The notes: generated by a model from the letters alone, not told the origin. Shown: positions 20,258 through 29,620, counted from the first letter of the stretch. The stretch is 64,000 bases of DNA from Unio delphinus (GCA_029339505.1 JAQISU010000108.1:20221501-20285500), one strand, 5' to 3'. Numbers and translations are program-made.

Positions 20258-21217
20258 ATGGTCAATGAAGCATTAACAACCCGATTGGCTCGTGAACGAC
20301 TGGATGCAATCAGGAGATTTGTACCAATTCGTGACTCTGTAAGAAATAAACTGCAACAACGACAGAGTTTACAAACTGATTTTGCTCTGGGGTCTGAAGA
20401 GTTGTTTAAACCAGTAACCACAGCAACGAAGGGGGTAGAGCGTGCTTTACTGGGAGATGGTCCCGAGACGGGAAAATCTGTTATTGGTGAACTTGAAAAA
20501 ATAGCAGCGAAAACTGAACAAACAAAACAAATGAAATTAAAGAGAACAGTAGATGATTTACGCGTGAGATTTAACGAGGAAGGGTTAGCAGAAATTGATA
20601 AGACTGACCCAACAAAAATTCCTGAGCTTGTTGTTACGTCTTATGAAAACAGAAAAAAATGGTTGAAACCAGAACATCATAAGTTTGTTAAGAATTTCAC
20701 TCATTGGGCTGATATATTTTATAAAATCAAAACTAAAAAAAGTCAAATTAAGACAGATAGTGCATCATACATCGAATATATCGATGCGGTGGATATAATG
20801 CATAATCAATACGAAGTGTTTAAACAACAACAAAAAACGCCAAGATTGCAAAGAAAGCGACAGCAGCCTGCAAAGAAAATATCTTTCTCTCCTAAAAAAC
20901 AACAACTACCACCTGATGATGATGATGATGATTATTATTTACAAGAAACGGGTTTAGAAAAACTAGATGAAGCAACTGGTTATAGCGGAAGTGGACTGCA
21001 AAATCCAAGGATTGGAAACACTTGTCCTGATAGTGTTATCAATGATATATCACGATTAGATGTTCTTGTAGGAGGATTCCGAGCTGGAAATAACTCTCCA
21101 GAAATAATTAATGAAGCAGCTGATATCTGTAGACGGTTATTTGCCGGCGGTATCATGGATATCAAAACATATCGAGATTTCATTGACGAGTTAGCAAATG
21201 GGTATCATAGCGATTAA
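20258..21217 (+). CDS. Unknown Polinton virion-region protein
   Basis: 319 residues, first gene of the late block. The N-terminal 200 residues are charged and helical (ERLDAIRRFVPIRDSVRNKLQQ, then a KQMKLKRTVDDLRVRF stretch). A low-complexity middle has a run of six Asp (near residues 226-231) between basic and acidic parts, and a globular C-terminal domain contains CPDSVINDISRLDVLVGGF and ICRRLFAGGIMD. LVGG-F fits the adenain cleavage consensus. Position before the pVI-like and capsid genes suggests a structural or assembly role; I do not recognise a family. Confidence 0.75.
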   Translation: MVNEALTTRLARERLDAIRRFVPIRDSVRNKLQQRQSLQTDFALGSEELFKPVTTATKGVERALLGDGPETGKSVIGELEKIAAKTEQTKQMKLKRTVDDLRVRFNEEGLAEIDKTDPTKIPELVVTSYENRKKWLKPEHHKFVKNFTHWADIFYKIKTKKSQIKTDSASYIEYIDAVDIMHNQYEVFKQQQKTPRLQRKRQQPAKKISFSPKKQQLPPDDDDDDYYLQETGLEKLDEATGYSGSGLQNPRIGNTCPDSVINDISRLDVLVGGFRAGNNSPEIINEAADICRRLFAGGIMDIKTYRDFIDELANGYHSD

Positions 21218-21220
21218 ATA

Positions 21221-21231
21221 ACAATTGAAAA
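21221..21231 (+). promoter_or_regulatory. Candidate late promoter motif ACAATTGAAAA
   Basis: Same 11-mer as at 20227 and 25141, 19 bp before ATG 21251. It is followed by TTTTTATAATA just before the start codon. Confidence 0.45.
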
Positions 21232-21250
21232 CACTATTGTTTTTATAATA

Positions 21251-21675
21251 ATGATCGTACACTACAATCATGATAAACCAACCCTCGTCTATGTAGTTAA
21301 TTCACGGTTTCCAGTTTATAAAGCATACTATGGAGATGGCCTCGGCAATACCATTTTAGGATTCTTTTCAAGAATGGCCCCAAAAGTGATGCCGTTAGCT
21401 AAACAGTTATCAATGAAAGCCATTGATGTTATTCGTGATAATATTAGTACTGTTGGAGATCTTGCCGGGAAAGCGTTTTCAACTGCGAAGGATAAAATAA
21501 CATCATTAGTAAAATCACGAAAAAAGAAACCGTTACCGTCTACAGAAGAAATGCCTGCAAGTGTTAGTAAAATTATAAATAACGCAGTAGATGAAAAACT
21601 AGCGTCGATCAAGGGGACCAAAGCAATATTGCAAATATGATAGCGGGAAGTGGCTTTAAAAAACCACGTCGATGA
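21251..21675 (+). pseudogene. pVI-like basic minor virion protein, frameshifted near its end
   Basis: The open frame gives 129 residues: a beta-like leader, GDGLGNTILGFFSRMAPKVMP (an amphipathic, membrane-active-looking helix), ISTVGDLAGKAF, a basic SRKKKPLP stretch and a C-terminal helix. It stops at 21638-21640. A shift near 21612-21620 opens a frame that ends MIAGSGFKKPRR at 21675, a much more typical virion-protein tail with an adenain-type site (IAGS-G). In adenoviruses protein VI lyses membranes and its tail activates the protease; the analogy is inferred from composition and position before the capsid gene, not from clear sequence identity. Confidence 0.6.
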
Positions 21676-21691
21676 AATCCTATGGATTTTC
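21674..21691. terminator. Palindrome GAAATCC-TAT-GGATTTTC
   Basis: An inverted repeat directly after the pVI-like gene. Almost the same palindrome (GAAATCC-TAA-GGATTTTC) lies at the end of the penton-like gene (26984-27001). It could form a 3' hairpin in the transcripts; function is inferred. Confidence 0.4.
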
Positions 21692-21766
21692 ACGCTAGCG
21701 TTTTTCACGATGAAAATGGAAAATCGTTTACGATTTTACGATTTAGACTCTGATAAATAGAATAAA

Positions 21767-23176
21767 ATGTTCAAAAGGTCATCTGATCCAGCATTTGATA
21801 TAGACGCCCCAGTCCCCAAGAATGATTCTGTACGCGATTATCAATATTACGCCTATCATGCCATAAACTCAAATAGTCGAGCAAGAATTGATCTTCAAGT
21901 CCATGATACCAGTAAATACTTTTTACCCTGTGAAGCATTTATTGAAGTAGAAGGAGAAATTGTAACAGCTGCTGATACTCCTACTGTACCAGCACCGTAT
22001 CCAGCTGGTACTCAAGTCGGTTTTGTCAATAATGGTATCATGGCGCTATTTGAGAGTGCTAGATATCAAATTGATGGAAAAGAAATTGAGTCCATAGATC
22101 GTGATGTTGATGTGGCTACAACAATAATCGGGTTAGCGAGATATTCTGATGATTACACAAGATCAGCAGGACCCTCTATGATGTTTGCGAAGGATGGTAA
22201 AAATACCGCTGGAGGAAATCCATTTGTTGTAAGACGACCAAAAAAACGTGATAATAGTGATTCTGGTGTCGAGAATATGATTATAAACAACGATGCTAAT
22301 TTCAATCTAGAAGCTGCAACACGAAACACAATGTTGCAAGGAGAGCGTAAATCATTTTCATGCGCGATTCCACTGCATCACATATTTGGATTCTGTAGAA
22401 ACGTCAGAAAAGTTATCTACGGGGCGAAGCATACAGTATCGCTTGTACGAAAAAGTGATGATAATGATGAAATTTGGAGGATTTCAGCAGATTCTGCAGC
22501 CCCCAATGCTGATGCCGGTAGAGTCGATTTAACAAAAATATCATTGTGGATGCCAGTGTTGACTCCAGCAATCACCGCAGAAGAACGATTACTATCATTT
22601 ATGGATCAAGGAGGAAAGTCGTTGTTGAGTTGGCTAACCGTGAGTACAGATGTGAAGCAATCAAATATCAACGGGTTATTCACTTGGAACCTAGCATCAA
22701 AACAAGGTGTTTCTGCGCCACGTCATATATTCGTAGCGTTACAGGATAACGCACGAGTTAGTAATCAACAACATAGTCATATGATATTTGATCAATTAGG
22801 TGTGAAAGACGTCTCACTGAGAATAAACGGCCAGCAGGAACCATCCGAGGATATACAACTTAATTACACAGAAAATCATATTGCACGAGTTTATCATCGT
22901 CTGTTGTCATTTATGGCACGCGACCAAAATGTCGATACTGGTTTGCAAATATCACAATATGATTTTAAAAATCTGTATCCGATCTATTACTTCTCACTGG
23001 AACATCTCGATTTGACAAGACAGTCAGTTGTTGATATACACTTTAGAGCTAATGTGACTCGTGGTACTATTGCTGATTATAGAGCGGTTGCTGTCATTCT
23101 CAGTGATAAATCAATGCTACTCGAAGGTGTTGGTGGAAGAATGAGAGTGGTAGATGCCCCAGTAGAAAATCTTTGA
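21767..23176 (+). CDS. MCP: Major capsid protein (double jelly-roll type)
   Basis: 469 residues, uninterrupted. The N-terminus DSVRDYQYYAYHAINSNSR and the STKYFLPCEAFIEVEGEI-like strand pattern (here DTSKYFLPCEAFIEVEGE), followed by FVNNGIMALFESARYQIDG and the IPLHHIFGFCRNVRKVIYG block, are hallmarks of Polinton/adintovirus capsid proteins, which form trimers with two jelly-roll domains per subunit. Strands and loops alternate throughout, ending in DYRAVAVILSDKSMLLEGVGG. The C-terminal LEGV-G also fits the adenain site consensus. It sits in the late block between the pVI-like gene and a hydrophobic glycine-repeat protein. A decayed copy of its C-terminal half lies at 35500-35990. Confidence 0.93.
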   Translation: MFKRSSDPAFDIDAPVPKNDSVRDYQYYAYHAINSNSRARIDLQVHDTSKYFLPCEAFIEVEGEIVTAADTPTVPAPYPAGTQVGFVNNGIMALFESARYQIDGKEIESIDRDVDVATTIIGLARYSDDYTRSAGPSMMFAKDGKNTAGGNPFVVRRPKKRDNSDSGVENMIINNDANFNLEAATRNTMLQGERKSFSCAIPLHHIFGFCRNVRKVIYGAKHTVSLVRKSDDNDEIWRISADSAAPNADAGRVDLTKISLWMPVLTPAITAEERLLSFMDQGGKSLLSWLTVSTDVKQSNINGLFTWNLASKQGVSAPRHIFVALQDNARVSNQQHSHMIFDQLGVKDVSLRINGQQEPSEDIQLNYTENHIARVYHRLLSFMARDQNVDTGLQISQYDFKNLYPIYYFSLEHLDLTRQSVVDIHFRANVTRGTIADYRAVAVILSDKSMLLEGVGGRMRVVDAPVENL

Positions 23177-23224
23177 ACGATTTTCTCGATTTTTCATTGA
23201 ATTAGAATCAATCTATTATGTATA

Positions 23225-23719
23225 ATGTCATATAGTGTTATTAGTGTTACGTTAACTCCTGGTCAAATCAAAAAATTGCAATCAGAATCGGCTAAAAAAT
23301 GTGGAACCACAATCACGTTGAAACCTAATCAAATGACTGGTGGTGCAAATAAACTATCGCTGACAACTCGTCAAATAAAACATTTCAATGATGCACTTGC
23401 AGCCAAAAAAGGTGTCCAGATTACTCTTTCTGCGGCTGCTATCAAAAATATGATAAAATCAGGTGGTATATTTCCATTGTTAGCTGCAATACCAGCCTTG
23501 ATTGCAGCAGCAGCCCCAGCGGTGGCTAAAGCAGCGGCGTTAGGAGCCGTTGGTACTGCAGCAGGAATGGCACTTAAGAAGGTAACTGGGAAGGGATTTA
23601 AAAAAAAGGGACGATCCGTTCACGGATTGGGTCTAAGACTACCAGGAACCCCGTATTCATGGTACAGCGGGAGATCCGTTCACGGATCAGGCCTGAGACT
23701 ACCAGGAACGGTTTATTAA
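23225..23719 (+). CDS. Hydrophobic/glycine-repeat minor virion protein
   Basis: 164 residues. The first 75 residues are two versions of one module (ISVTLTPGQIKKLQ...TTITLKPNQMTGG and LSLTTRQIKHFNDALAAKKGVQITLS). A very hydrophobic alanine-rich segment follows, IPALIAAAAPAVAKAAALGAV, long enough to cross a membrane. The C-terminal tail is basic with two near-identical repeats, GRSVHGLGLRLPGTPY and GRSVHGSGLRLPGTVY. MTGG-A is a possible protease site. The relic at 36037-36490 keeps the same modules. A membrane-active or core protein role is inferred from composition and from its place between capsid and protease. Confidence 0.8.
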   Translation: MSYSVISVTLTPGQIKKLQSESAKKCGTTITLKPNQMTGGANKLSLTTRQIKHFNDALAAKKGVQITLSAAAIKNMIKSGGIFPLLAAIPALIAAAAPAVAKAAALGAVGTAAGMALKKVTGKGFKKKGRSVHGLGLRLPGTPYSWYSGRSVHGSGLRLPGTVY

Positions 23720-23730
23720 TTGAGGAACCT

Positions 23731-24180
23731 ATGGTTCCCAAATCTTCGATGGTTCCCATGTCCAATTTTGATTTAATGGATGCGGCTAAAAAACTAGTGA
23801 TTACAAATTTCAGAGGTGTTTTTATGAAAGATCAATTACCACATCAACCAAACAAAACTGAAACAGGTATTATTAATCTCGATAACAGCACCGGACCTGG
23901 AACTCACTGGGTTGCATACGCTATTGATCCACGTGGGATTGTCTATTTTGATTCATATGGATTAGCCCCACCAAAAGAGTTTATGCGTTACATAAAACAA
24001 TTTCCAATGAAGACTTGGTATTCTACGCTACCAACACAACAAATCAATGACCCACCAATATGCGGCAGTGAAGTATTAAATGTCCTTGATGCTATTTCAG
24101 CATCTAGAAAACCACCTCATATTGTCGTAAATGACTACACCAGCAATCGCTTTTTAGAGAGAGAAAGAGTTTTACAATAA
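23731..24180 (+). CDS. PRO: Adenain-like cysteine protease
   Basis: Maturation protease of Polintons and adenoviruses (family C5). About 149 residues from ATG 23731; I choose this ATG because the frame upstream overlaps the previous gene. Motifs in order: NFRGVFMKDQLP; GIINLDNSTGPGTHWVAY with the catalytic His; IVYFDSYGLAPP with the acidic triad residue; and QQINDPPICGSEVLNVLDA with the oxyanion Gln and nucleophile Cys. Length is shorter than adenovirus adenain (about 200) but normal for Polintons. The frame is open with all catalytic residues. Candidate cleavage sites are present in at least four neighbouring proteins. Confidence 0.95.
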   Translation: MVPKSSMVPMSNFDLMDAAKKLVITNFRGVFMKDQLPHQPNKTETGIINLDNSTGPGTHWVAYAIDPRGIVYFDSYGLAPPKEFMRYIKQFPMKTWYSTLPTQQINDPPICGSEVLNVLDAISASRKPPHIVVNDYTSNRFLERERVLQ

Positions 24181-24181
24181 C

Positions 24182-25126
24182 ATGATTGATATTTGAGGGA
24201 GATCTTTGAAACCCAAACCCGATGGCACTGCAACCCCTGATTCTATCAAGGATATAACAAAAAAAATTAAAGATGAAATCGCTGAGACGTTGAATTTAAC
24301 AAGTGTCGACCCGAACGAAATAGTTGTATTTCAAGACAAACAGGGTAAATTGAAAAGCAGTGATGTGTCATTGGATGATATTTTAGTTAAACAACGAAAC
24401 GCAATCGAGAACACCGTTGCGTTATTTTCCGATCAGGGTAAATTGAAATCTAGTAATATTTCTCTGGATGATATTTTAGTTAAACAACAAAACGCAATCG
24501 AAAATACTATCGCGCTATTTTCCGATCAGGGTAAACTCAAACCGGGTGTACTCGTTTCGACGATTACAGATCGATTAAAAATTCTCAACGATGAGTTAAA
24601 CAATTCTGTGGTTGTACTAACAACACTTGAATCTAGAATTGAAGAACACATAAAACAGTTTACCGCATTTCGTAGAAATATCATTGATAAATTTATTGGA
24701 ACTACATTCGATAAAATTGAACTAAAACTCCCTGATATTAAAAAATCCATCGATGAGACGAAAACCTTCATCGAAGCCGTCAAAGGTGATTTTTCGAGGA
24801 TGATAACAATCATTGAAAAAACAAAAATTCCTCATGAGAAAACCAATAACGTAGTATATACAATCCAACACGGATCATTTGCGTGGACACCTACAAACAA
24901 CAAATTAGATATCACTGCAACCGTCAAGGGTATTTATCGATTAACACTGGTGACAACGGTTCAATTTAATATATCATCGTCGAGTTCATCCGGGGTCAAT
25001 AATACGATTTCAACGATCATCGACAAGGGTACAACTGAAAAGTTCACTATAACATATACTGATAAAAGTTTGACTAAGGCTTCAGTAACCTGGTATGTGG
25101 AATTCGTAGCGGGTTTAAGTAAATAA
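24182..25126 (+). pseudogene. Fibre-like protein (coiled-coil stalk, beta-rich head) with a stop at codon 5
   Basis: The only ATG near the 5' end is 24182, and it reads four codons before TGA (24194-24196). The same frame then runs open from 24197 to 25126, so the start region is probably damaged; a TTG at 24206 is the other option. The protein has two tandem repeats, each about 36 residues (GKLKSSDVSLDDILVKQRNA and GKLKSSNISLDDILVKQQNA), then helical heptad-rich sequence (ILNDELNNSVVVLTTLESRIE), and a beta-rich serine-containing C-terminal domain from about residue 218 (VVYTIQHGSFAWTPTNNKLD onward). This shape suggests a trimeric receptor-binding spike. Related relics lie at 420-665 and 36930-37770. 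Confidence 0.7.
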
Positions 25127-25140
25127 ATTGAAAGGATTTC

Positions 25141-25151
25141 ACAATTGAAAA
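25141..25151 (+). promoter_or_regulatory. Candidate late promoter motif ACAATTGAAAA
   Basis: Third copy of the 11-mer, 23 bp before ATG 25175, followed by the palindrome AACGCTAGCGTT. ACGCTAGCGT also occurs upstream of the capsid gene, at 21692-21701. Confidence 0.45.
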
Positions 25152-25174
25152 CGCTAGCGTTGTTAAAATAAAAA

Positions 25175-25819
25175 ATGATTTCATCATCGCAATATCGCTA
25201 TGATCAGGTCAGAGAATATCAAACTAGACTCAAAACCCTGTCTGAGGAGTATGAATTGAAAATTAAAAAATATCGCAGGAGAATTACCGCAATTGATGTT
25301 ACTGTGTATTCAGTGAGTGGTGTAATCACCGGAGCCGGTATTATACTGTCTTCAGTGACAATGATGGCCCCGATAGCTGTTCCAATTTGCATTTCTGCGG
25401 CAACAACAATCGCTGGAATTATTTCAATAATCACAAAAAAAATATCATCATGCAGCCAACGGAAACTACAAGACTACATAATTCAATTTCATGTTGTGTC
25501 CACTGCATACTCGCAATTATCCTCATTGATATCGTCATCGCTCGATGATACAATTATATCAGAGAGTGAGTTTTCAGCGATGGTAGATATATATGATTCT
25601 GCGATGTCAAAATTAGAAATACAACATGAGTATAATAACAATGACAACACAGATGGAATTACTTCAACAAATAGTGGAGAACACAAACCCAGTACAAACA
25701 AGCATGATCTCAATAACCTCAACGAATCCAGAATTCAGTGTGAATTTCCCCTCTCCGGTCCCAGTGAAGGAGATAGCGCTAGCAAAATTACGAGTATACC
25801 ACAGTTGGCCAAATATTAG
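25175..25819 (+). CDS. Membrane protein with two hydrophobic helices (late block)
   Basis: 214 residues. N-terminal coiled coil (YQTRLKTLSEEYELKIKKYRRR), then two hydrophobic stretches, VTVYSVSGVITGAGIILSSV and MMAPIAVPICISAATTIAGI, forming a likely hairpin in a membrane, then a helical section (LQDYIIQFHVVSTAYSQL) and a polar Asn/Ser-rich tail. The last 65 codons overlap the penton-like gene in another frame, so the end of the protein may be longer than the ancestral one. A relic lies at 37920-38165 with an (AAT)n expansion at the matching Asn-rich place. Function unknown; a virion membrane protein is possible. Confidence 0.72.
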   Translation: MISSSQYRYDQVREYQTRLKTLSEEYELKIKKYRRRITAIDVTVYSVSGVITGAGIILSSVTMMAPIAVPICISAATTIAGIISIITKKISSCSQRKLQDYIIQFHVVSTAYSQLSSLISSSLDDTIISESEFSAMVDIYDSAMSKLEIQHEYNNNDNTDGITSTNSGEHKPSTNKHDLNNLNESRIQCEFPLSGPSEGDSASKITSIPQLAKY

Positions 25820-26993
25820 GTCAAAATCATTTGGTGGTCAACAACCCAATAATTCCCTGGTATTTGCAAATAAGAATAAACCAGACGGTACCCCAGACTG
25901 GAATGTTGTTTCCATACCAACCGGATCATACCAAATCGAACAAATCAATAATGAATTCGCGCGTAGAATAAAATCGATTACTGGAGTAGAGTCAAAAATA
26001 GCTATAACAGTTCATGAACCAACACTATCATCTGCCATTGAAATAAGCACAGAGGGTTATGTCGTAGATATCTATCAAAGTTCTATTAGAACCGTACTAG
26101 GATGGCCTGAAATCCCACCCCGGGAAAACCCCGTTGATTTACCAGAACCAAAAAAATCTGATTATGTCACAGACAGGATAAAATCTGATAATCCAGTAAA
26201 GAGTTATAGAGATTATGACAAATTGAATTTTTTTCTTAAAACGATAGATACCGTCACTAATAAAAGATACCACACACTTCTACAGAGTAAAACCACTGAA
26301 AATTTCAGAGCGTTCAATAACGATATTTCGTTGTTGTTAATATCCCTTAAATCGGGTACTCTCACCCGAGACGAATTTATCAGCGTTGTAGAAACATGTA
26401 ACAAAATCATCAATGACATGGAAACATTTCATTCACAAATTATTCAGGGTATATTAGATGACGATATCCCCCTATCGAAAACAACATTTGCAACGAAGTA
26501 TAATATACGCGTAGAAGATATCCCCACATTCAAACTACCAGGATATAATATCTTAGAACTACAAAAATCTCTCAGTGACACCATCGATGTTGGTTTTAAA
26601 ATAATTCATGATGCATGGAAAAAAGCAACATCACCGGAAATAAAAATCCTGACCCATAATAATGACCCAGATGGTGGCGGTAGGCATATTGCTCCGTTCA
26701 ATGTGAATATTTCATCGGTGATTGCGCTCAGTTTAGTGTGTGATGTTATCGAAGGAAGCTATCAAATAAATTTAGAACGATCAAATCAAGCTCAGCAGGG
26801 GTATATTTTGTATTCATTTGCACCAATAGCTCCTCCAAGGTTTTTAATAATTGAGTCCCCGGTAAATCCAGTCTATATGCGGTGTCATAATAATTCATTA
26901 ACCAGAATTAATTTCAAACTCACTGACCAGTCTAATAATCTGATTGATTTACAAGAGGAGGTTTTACAAATTAGTCTGTTTGTGAAATCCTAA
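25626..26993 (+). CDS. Penton-like (minor capsid) protein
   Basis: Up to 455 residues; the start could be ATG 25626 or a later ATG (codons 6 or 10), because the first part overlaps the membrane-protein gene by 194 bp. The N-terminal region has NPEFSVNFPSPVPVKEIALA and KLRVYHSWPNI, the usual opening of Polinton single jelly-roll penton proteins, followed by WNVVSIPTGSYQIEQINNEF. A helical insertion fills the middle (LNFFLKTIDTVTNKRYHTLL onward), and a beta-rich C-terminal domain contains VCDVIEGSYQINLERSNQAQ and CHNNSLTRINFKLTDQ. It is the last late gene, 34 bp before the right inverted repeat. The identification follows from order and motifs of the family. Confidence 0.82.
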   Translation: MSIITMTTQMELLQQIVENTNPVQTSMISITSTNPEFSVNFPSPVPVKEIALAKLRVYHSWPNIRSKSFGGQQPNNSLVFANKNKPDGTPDWNVVSIPTGSYQIEQINNEFARRIKSITGVESKIAITVHEPTLSSAIEISTEGYVVDIYQSSIRTVLGWPEIPPRENPVDLPEPKKSDYVTDRIKSDNPVKSYRDYDKLNFFLKTIDTVTNKRYHTLLQSKTTENFRAFNNDISLLLISLKSGTLTRDEFISVVETCNKIINDMETFHSQIIQGILDDDIPLSKTTFATKYNIRVEDIPTFKLPGYNILELQKSLSDTIDVGFKIIHDAWKKATSPEIKILTHNNDPDGGGRHIAPFNVNISSVIALSLVCDVIEGSYQINLERSNQAQQGYILYSFAPIAPPRFLIIESPVNPVYMRCHNNSLTRINFKLTDQSNNLIDLQEEVLQISLFVKS

Positions 26994-27027
26994 GGATTTT
27001 CGTCCTAAGGGGATTTTCGTCGTAGTG
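26984..27027. terminator. Nested palindromes at the end of the late block
   Basis: GAAATCC-TAA-GGATTTTC overlaps the penton stop codon, followed by CCTAAGGGGATTTTCGTCG, a partial second copy. It resembles the palindrome at 21674-21691. A 3' end or attenuation signal is possible. Confidence 0.4.
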
Positions 27028-27360
27028 ATTTACATGACCCTCGAACACGATATCGTATCGGACTGGATCAAATATTCGGTTAACCCAGAACTTAAAGTTC
27101 CAACAGCAGAGAGGGTGAGCCGGACAACGACGTTGTAGTCCCTTTTTCCCAAAAATCGATGGAGGATTTCATTAATTTCATTGATTTTTTTGGACCTGAT
27201 TTCATTGAAATGTTGTTTTTTTGATTTGATCCTAATCCATGAAACGATATCAGATTCACACACACATTTTGGACCTGATGTCATTGGTTTCATTGTTTTT
27301 AAGCGTGATTTCAGTGAAAACTTGTCTAAAAATGTTGTCCGGCTCACCCTCTCTGCTGCT
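27028..27360. repeat. Right terminal inverted repeat of the Polinton
   Basis: Inverted copy of 12130-12462, same length. It holds an internal inverted copy of the tip motif at 27102-27126. Unlike the left repeat it is not part of any gene. Confidence 0.95.
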
Positions 27361-27365
27361 GAATG
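27361..27365. repeat. Polinton target-site duplication, right
   Basis: GAATG directly after the right repeat, matching 12125-12129. Confidence 0.75.
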
Positions 27366-29450
27366 TGATCTTACATTCAAGAATATGTTAGTGATTTTAT
27401 ACATAACTGTCTTATGAGATAAAATTATTAGACAGCGAGGTGAAGTTTTTATTAAACATTTTTTATTAGTTCAGATTAGTTACACAATACAAATTGTCCG
27501 TGGGAATATTTTGGTTCCTTCTTGTATTAGTATTGCAACTATATTTTGTATATCTAGTTAAACTCGTGAGAAACCACAATCTGTATACGAGAAAAACACT
27601 AATACATTTCTAAGATGAATATCTTTATTTGAATGTATCAGACACTTAAAGCGTGCTTTTATAATTTAAAACAAAAATAATGAAACAAACTTTGTATTTA
27701 TTTAACTAAAGTTGTATGATATCGAGATCAAATCAATTCATTTCCCCTAAAATAAAGAAAAATCAAAATATAATATATACATGTATGATCATTAGTTTCA
27801 AAAATGCCAAATGCTAATTAAACCTAATGAGTATTCTGAACACGAATGTAACGTATCAGAGAGAGAAGATGGCGTGTTTGTATAACAAGTCAGCTCTTCC
27901 GGGAAAGAGTTATTCACTGATAAAAAAGATTGGATGAATAAAGTATATAAAATGTGAAACTTATATATAGATGAGCATCGCTAAATATACAGAGCCAAAA
28001 ATGAATGTATGTTCATAAATGCTTTTTATCTGTAGGGGTTCCATGATAAATGTATAACTCGAAAGCTATGATCAATAACAGTAAAATAACATTAGGATGA
28101 TGACATGTCGGATTATATCTAGCGAAAACACCTAATACAATTACGTGATTGATGTGTCTGTTTATTATGCAAATTAACGGTGAATGACAACAATTACCAA
28201 TTGATGATCACAAGGTTTAATAACAGAAGTAACAAATAATATCGTCCCAAAATGGGTAAGCCCAAATATGGATTTTCAAAACGTGATGATAAATGATCTT
28301 GTATGTCGACGGACACAATAAATGTATATTACCAGTGCACATTACCAGTGTATATTATCAGTGTATATAATACCAGTGTATATTATCAGTGTATATTATC
28401 AGTGTATATAATACCAGTGTATTTTACCAGTGTATATTATCAGTGTATATTATAAGAGTATTTTACCAGTGTATATTATCAGTGTGTATTACCAGTGTAT
28501 ACTGCCATTGTATTTTATCAGCATAAATTATCAGTTTATTGTTCCTCAGCATTTAGTATCATGTATGTCCATGTCAACCATTTTGTGACATTGATATTTA
28601 TATTCAAAATCTAATATACATGTCTTGCAACGTTATATAGGATGATATTTATCTTGTAACATCCATTTGATGATAACAAGATTCCAATCCACAAATCTTG
28701 ACGTATGGTGAAACCACCTCGCGTGATCTGCTCCCCTCTGATGGATCCATCAAGAACCATCTATCATACTGGTCCTCACACAGAATAAATTACTATCGAC
28801 CCTAGAGCGTTTTTCACCAATGATAGCCGTATCAGGGTTTTACAACTCCCCATGTTCGACGACTCACCATTCTGTCTAAAGACTAAATGATTCATCAGTT
28901 TTTTTTAATGTCATTACACAAATAGACGTAACTCGACCAAGTTATATATCTTTTTAAAAATTCCTAAGAACGAATGTATTGGATTATTAGTACACAAACC
29001 GCTTTTGTACACCAAACTGTCTCTTCAAACTTAAATCTCCTTCTTTAATGAGTGCAACATATATTAATTGCATTCAGCATATCTGTTCAAATATACAACA
29101 CATATCTAGAGACAGATTATATCCTATTCGATACCATAGTTATGTTACATAGATCTGCCTTTCTTGAACATTTCAAATAAAGTCCTAAACATTGTGTATA
29201 TGACACAATATCATCACCTGGAGCGGACTGCAAGGTAAACTATTTTAATCAGTATTTCTAAATTGTCAAAGTTGAAATTAGTATAGAATCCTGTACGCAG
29301 CAAAGAAACACGTCAATATTTTCAGTTATATCTGATATATATTCATTTTCGTGACAAAACGTGTGCATACAATTGTATCACGGTAACGGTATGCGAGGAG
29401 AATGTAGAAAGTGTTATGTTTAAGAATTTTAAAGTTGGAAAATAAAATAA
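27366..29450. other. Non-coding flank of the Polinton
   Basis: AT-rich, with no gene seen. It includes the short tandem array at 28325-28520. Confidence 0.6.
28325..28520 (+). repeat. Degenerate 13-bp tandem repeat
   Basis: About fifteen imperfect copies of CAGTGTATATTAT or CAGTGTATATTAC. Confidence 0.85.
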
Positions 29451-29454
29451 TAAT

Positions 29455-29486
29455 TAAAAACATAATAATAGTAATAATGATAATAA

Positions 29487-29525
<39 letters not shown>

Positions 29526-29620
29526 CATAATAATAATAATAATGCTAGTATTATTAATAATAATCATGATAATAATAATAATAAAGATGATGATGATAAT
29601 GATAATAATAATAATGTAAT
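29455..29620. repeat. (ATA/AAT)n microsatellite, interrupted
   Basis: Mostly AAT-type triplets with scattered changes. Confidence 0.9.

Larger units (their letters stand above)
12130..27360. mobile_element. Full-length Polinton/Maverick (adintovirus-like) element
   Basis: A 15,231-bp unit bounded by 333-bp inverted repeats starting AGCAGCAGAGAGG and flanked by GAATG duplications. It encodes the hallmark Polinton set (packaging ATPase, retrovirus-type integrase, protein-primed family B DNA polymerase, adenain-like protease, double jelly-roll-type major capsid and penton-like protein) plus accessory genes (phospholipase A2, SF1 helicase fusion, two HNH domains). Early genes occupy the left half on both strands; virion genes occupy the right half on +. 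Several genes carry single frameshifts or stops, so as written it is not an intact virus-like element, although the capsid, protease, integrase and penton frames are open. Confidence 0.95.

Noticed and set aside
28325..28520. CRISPR-like array
   Set aside because: Repeats are 13 bp, degenerate and without unique spacers; simply a short tandem repeat.
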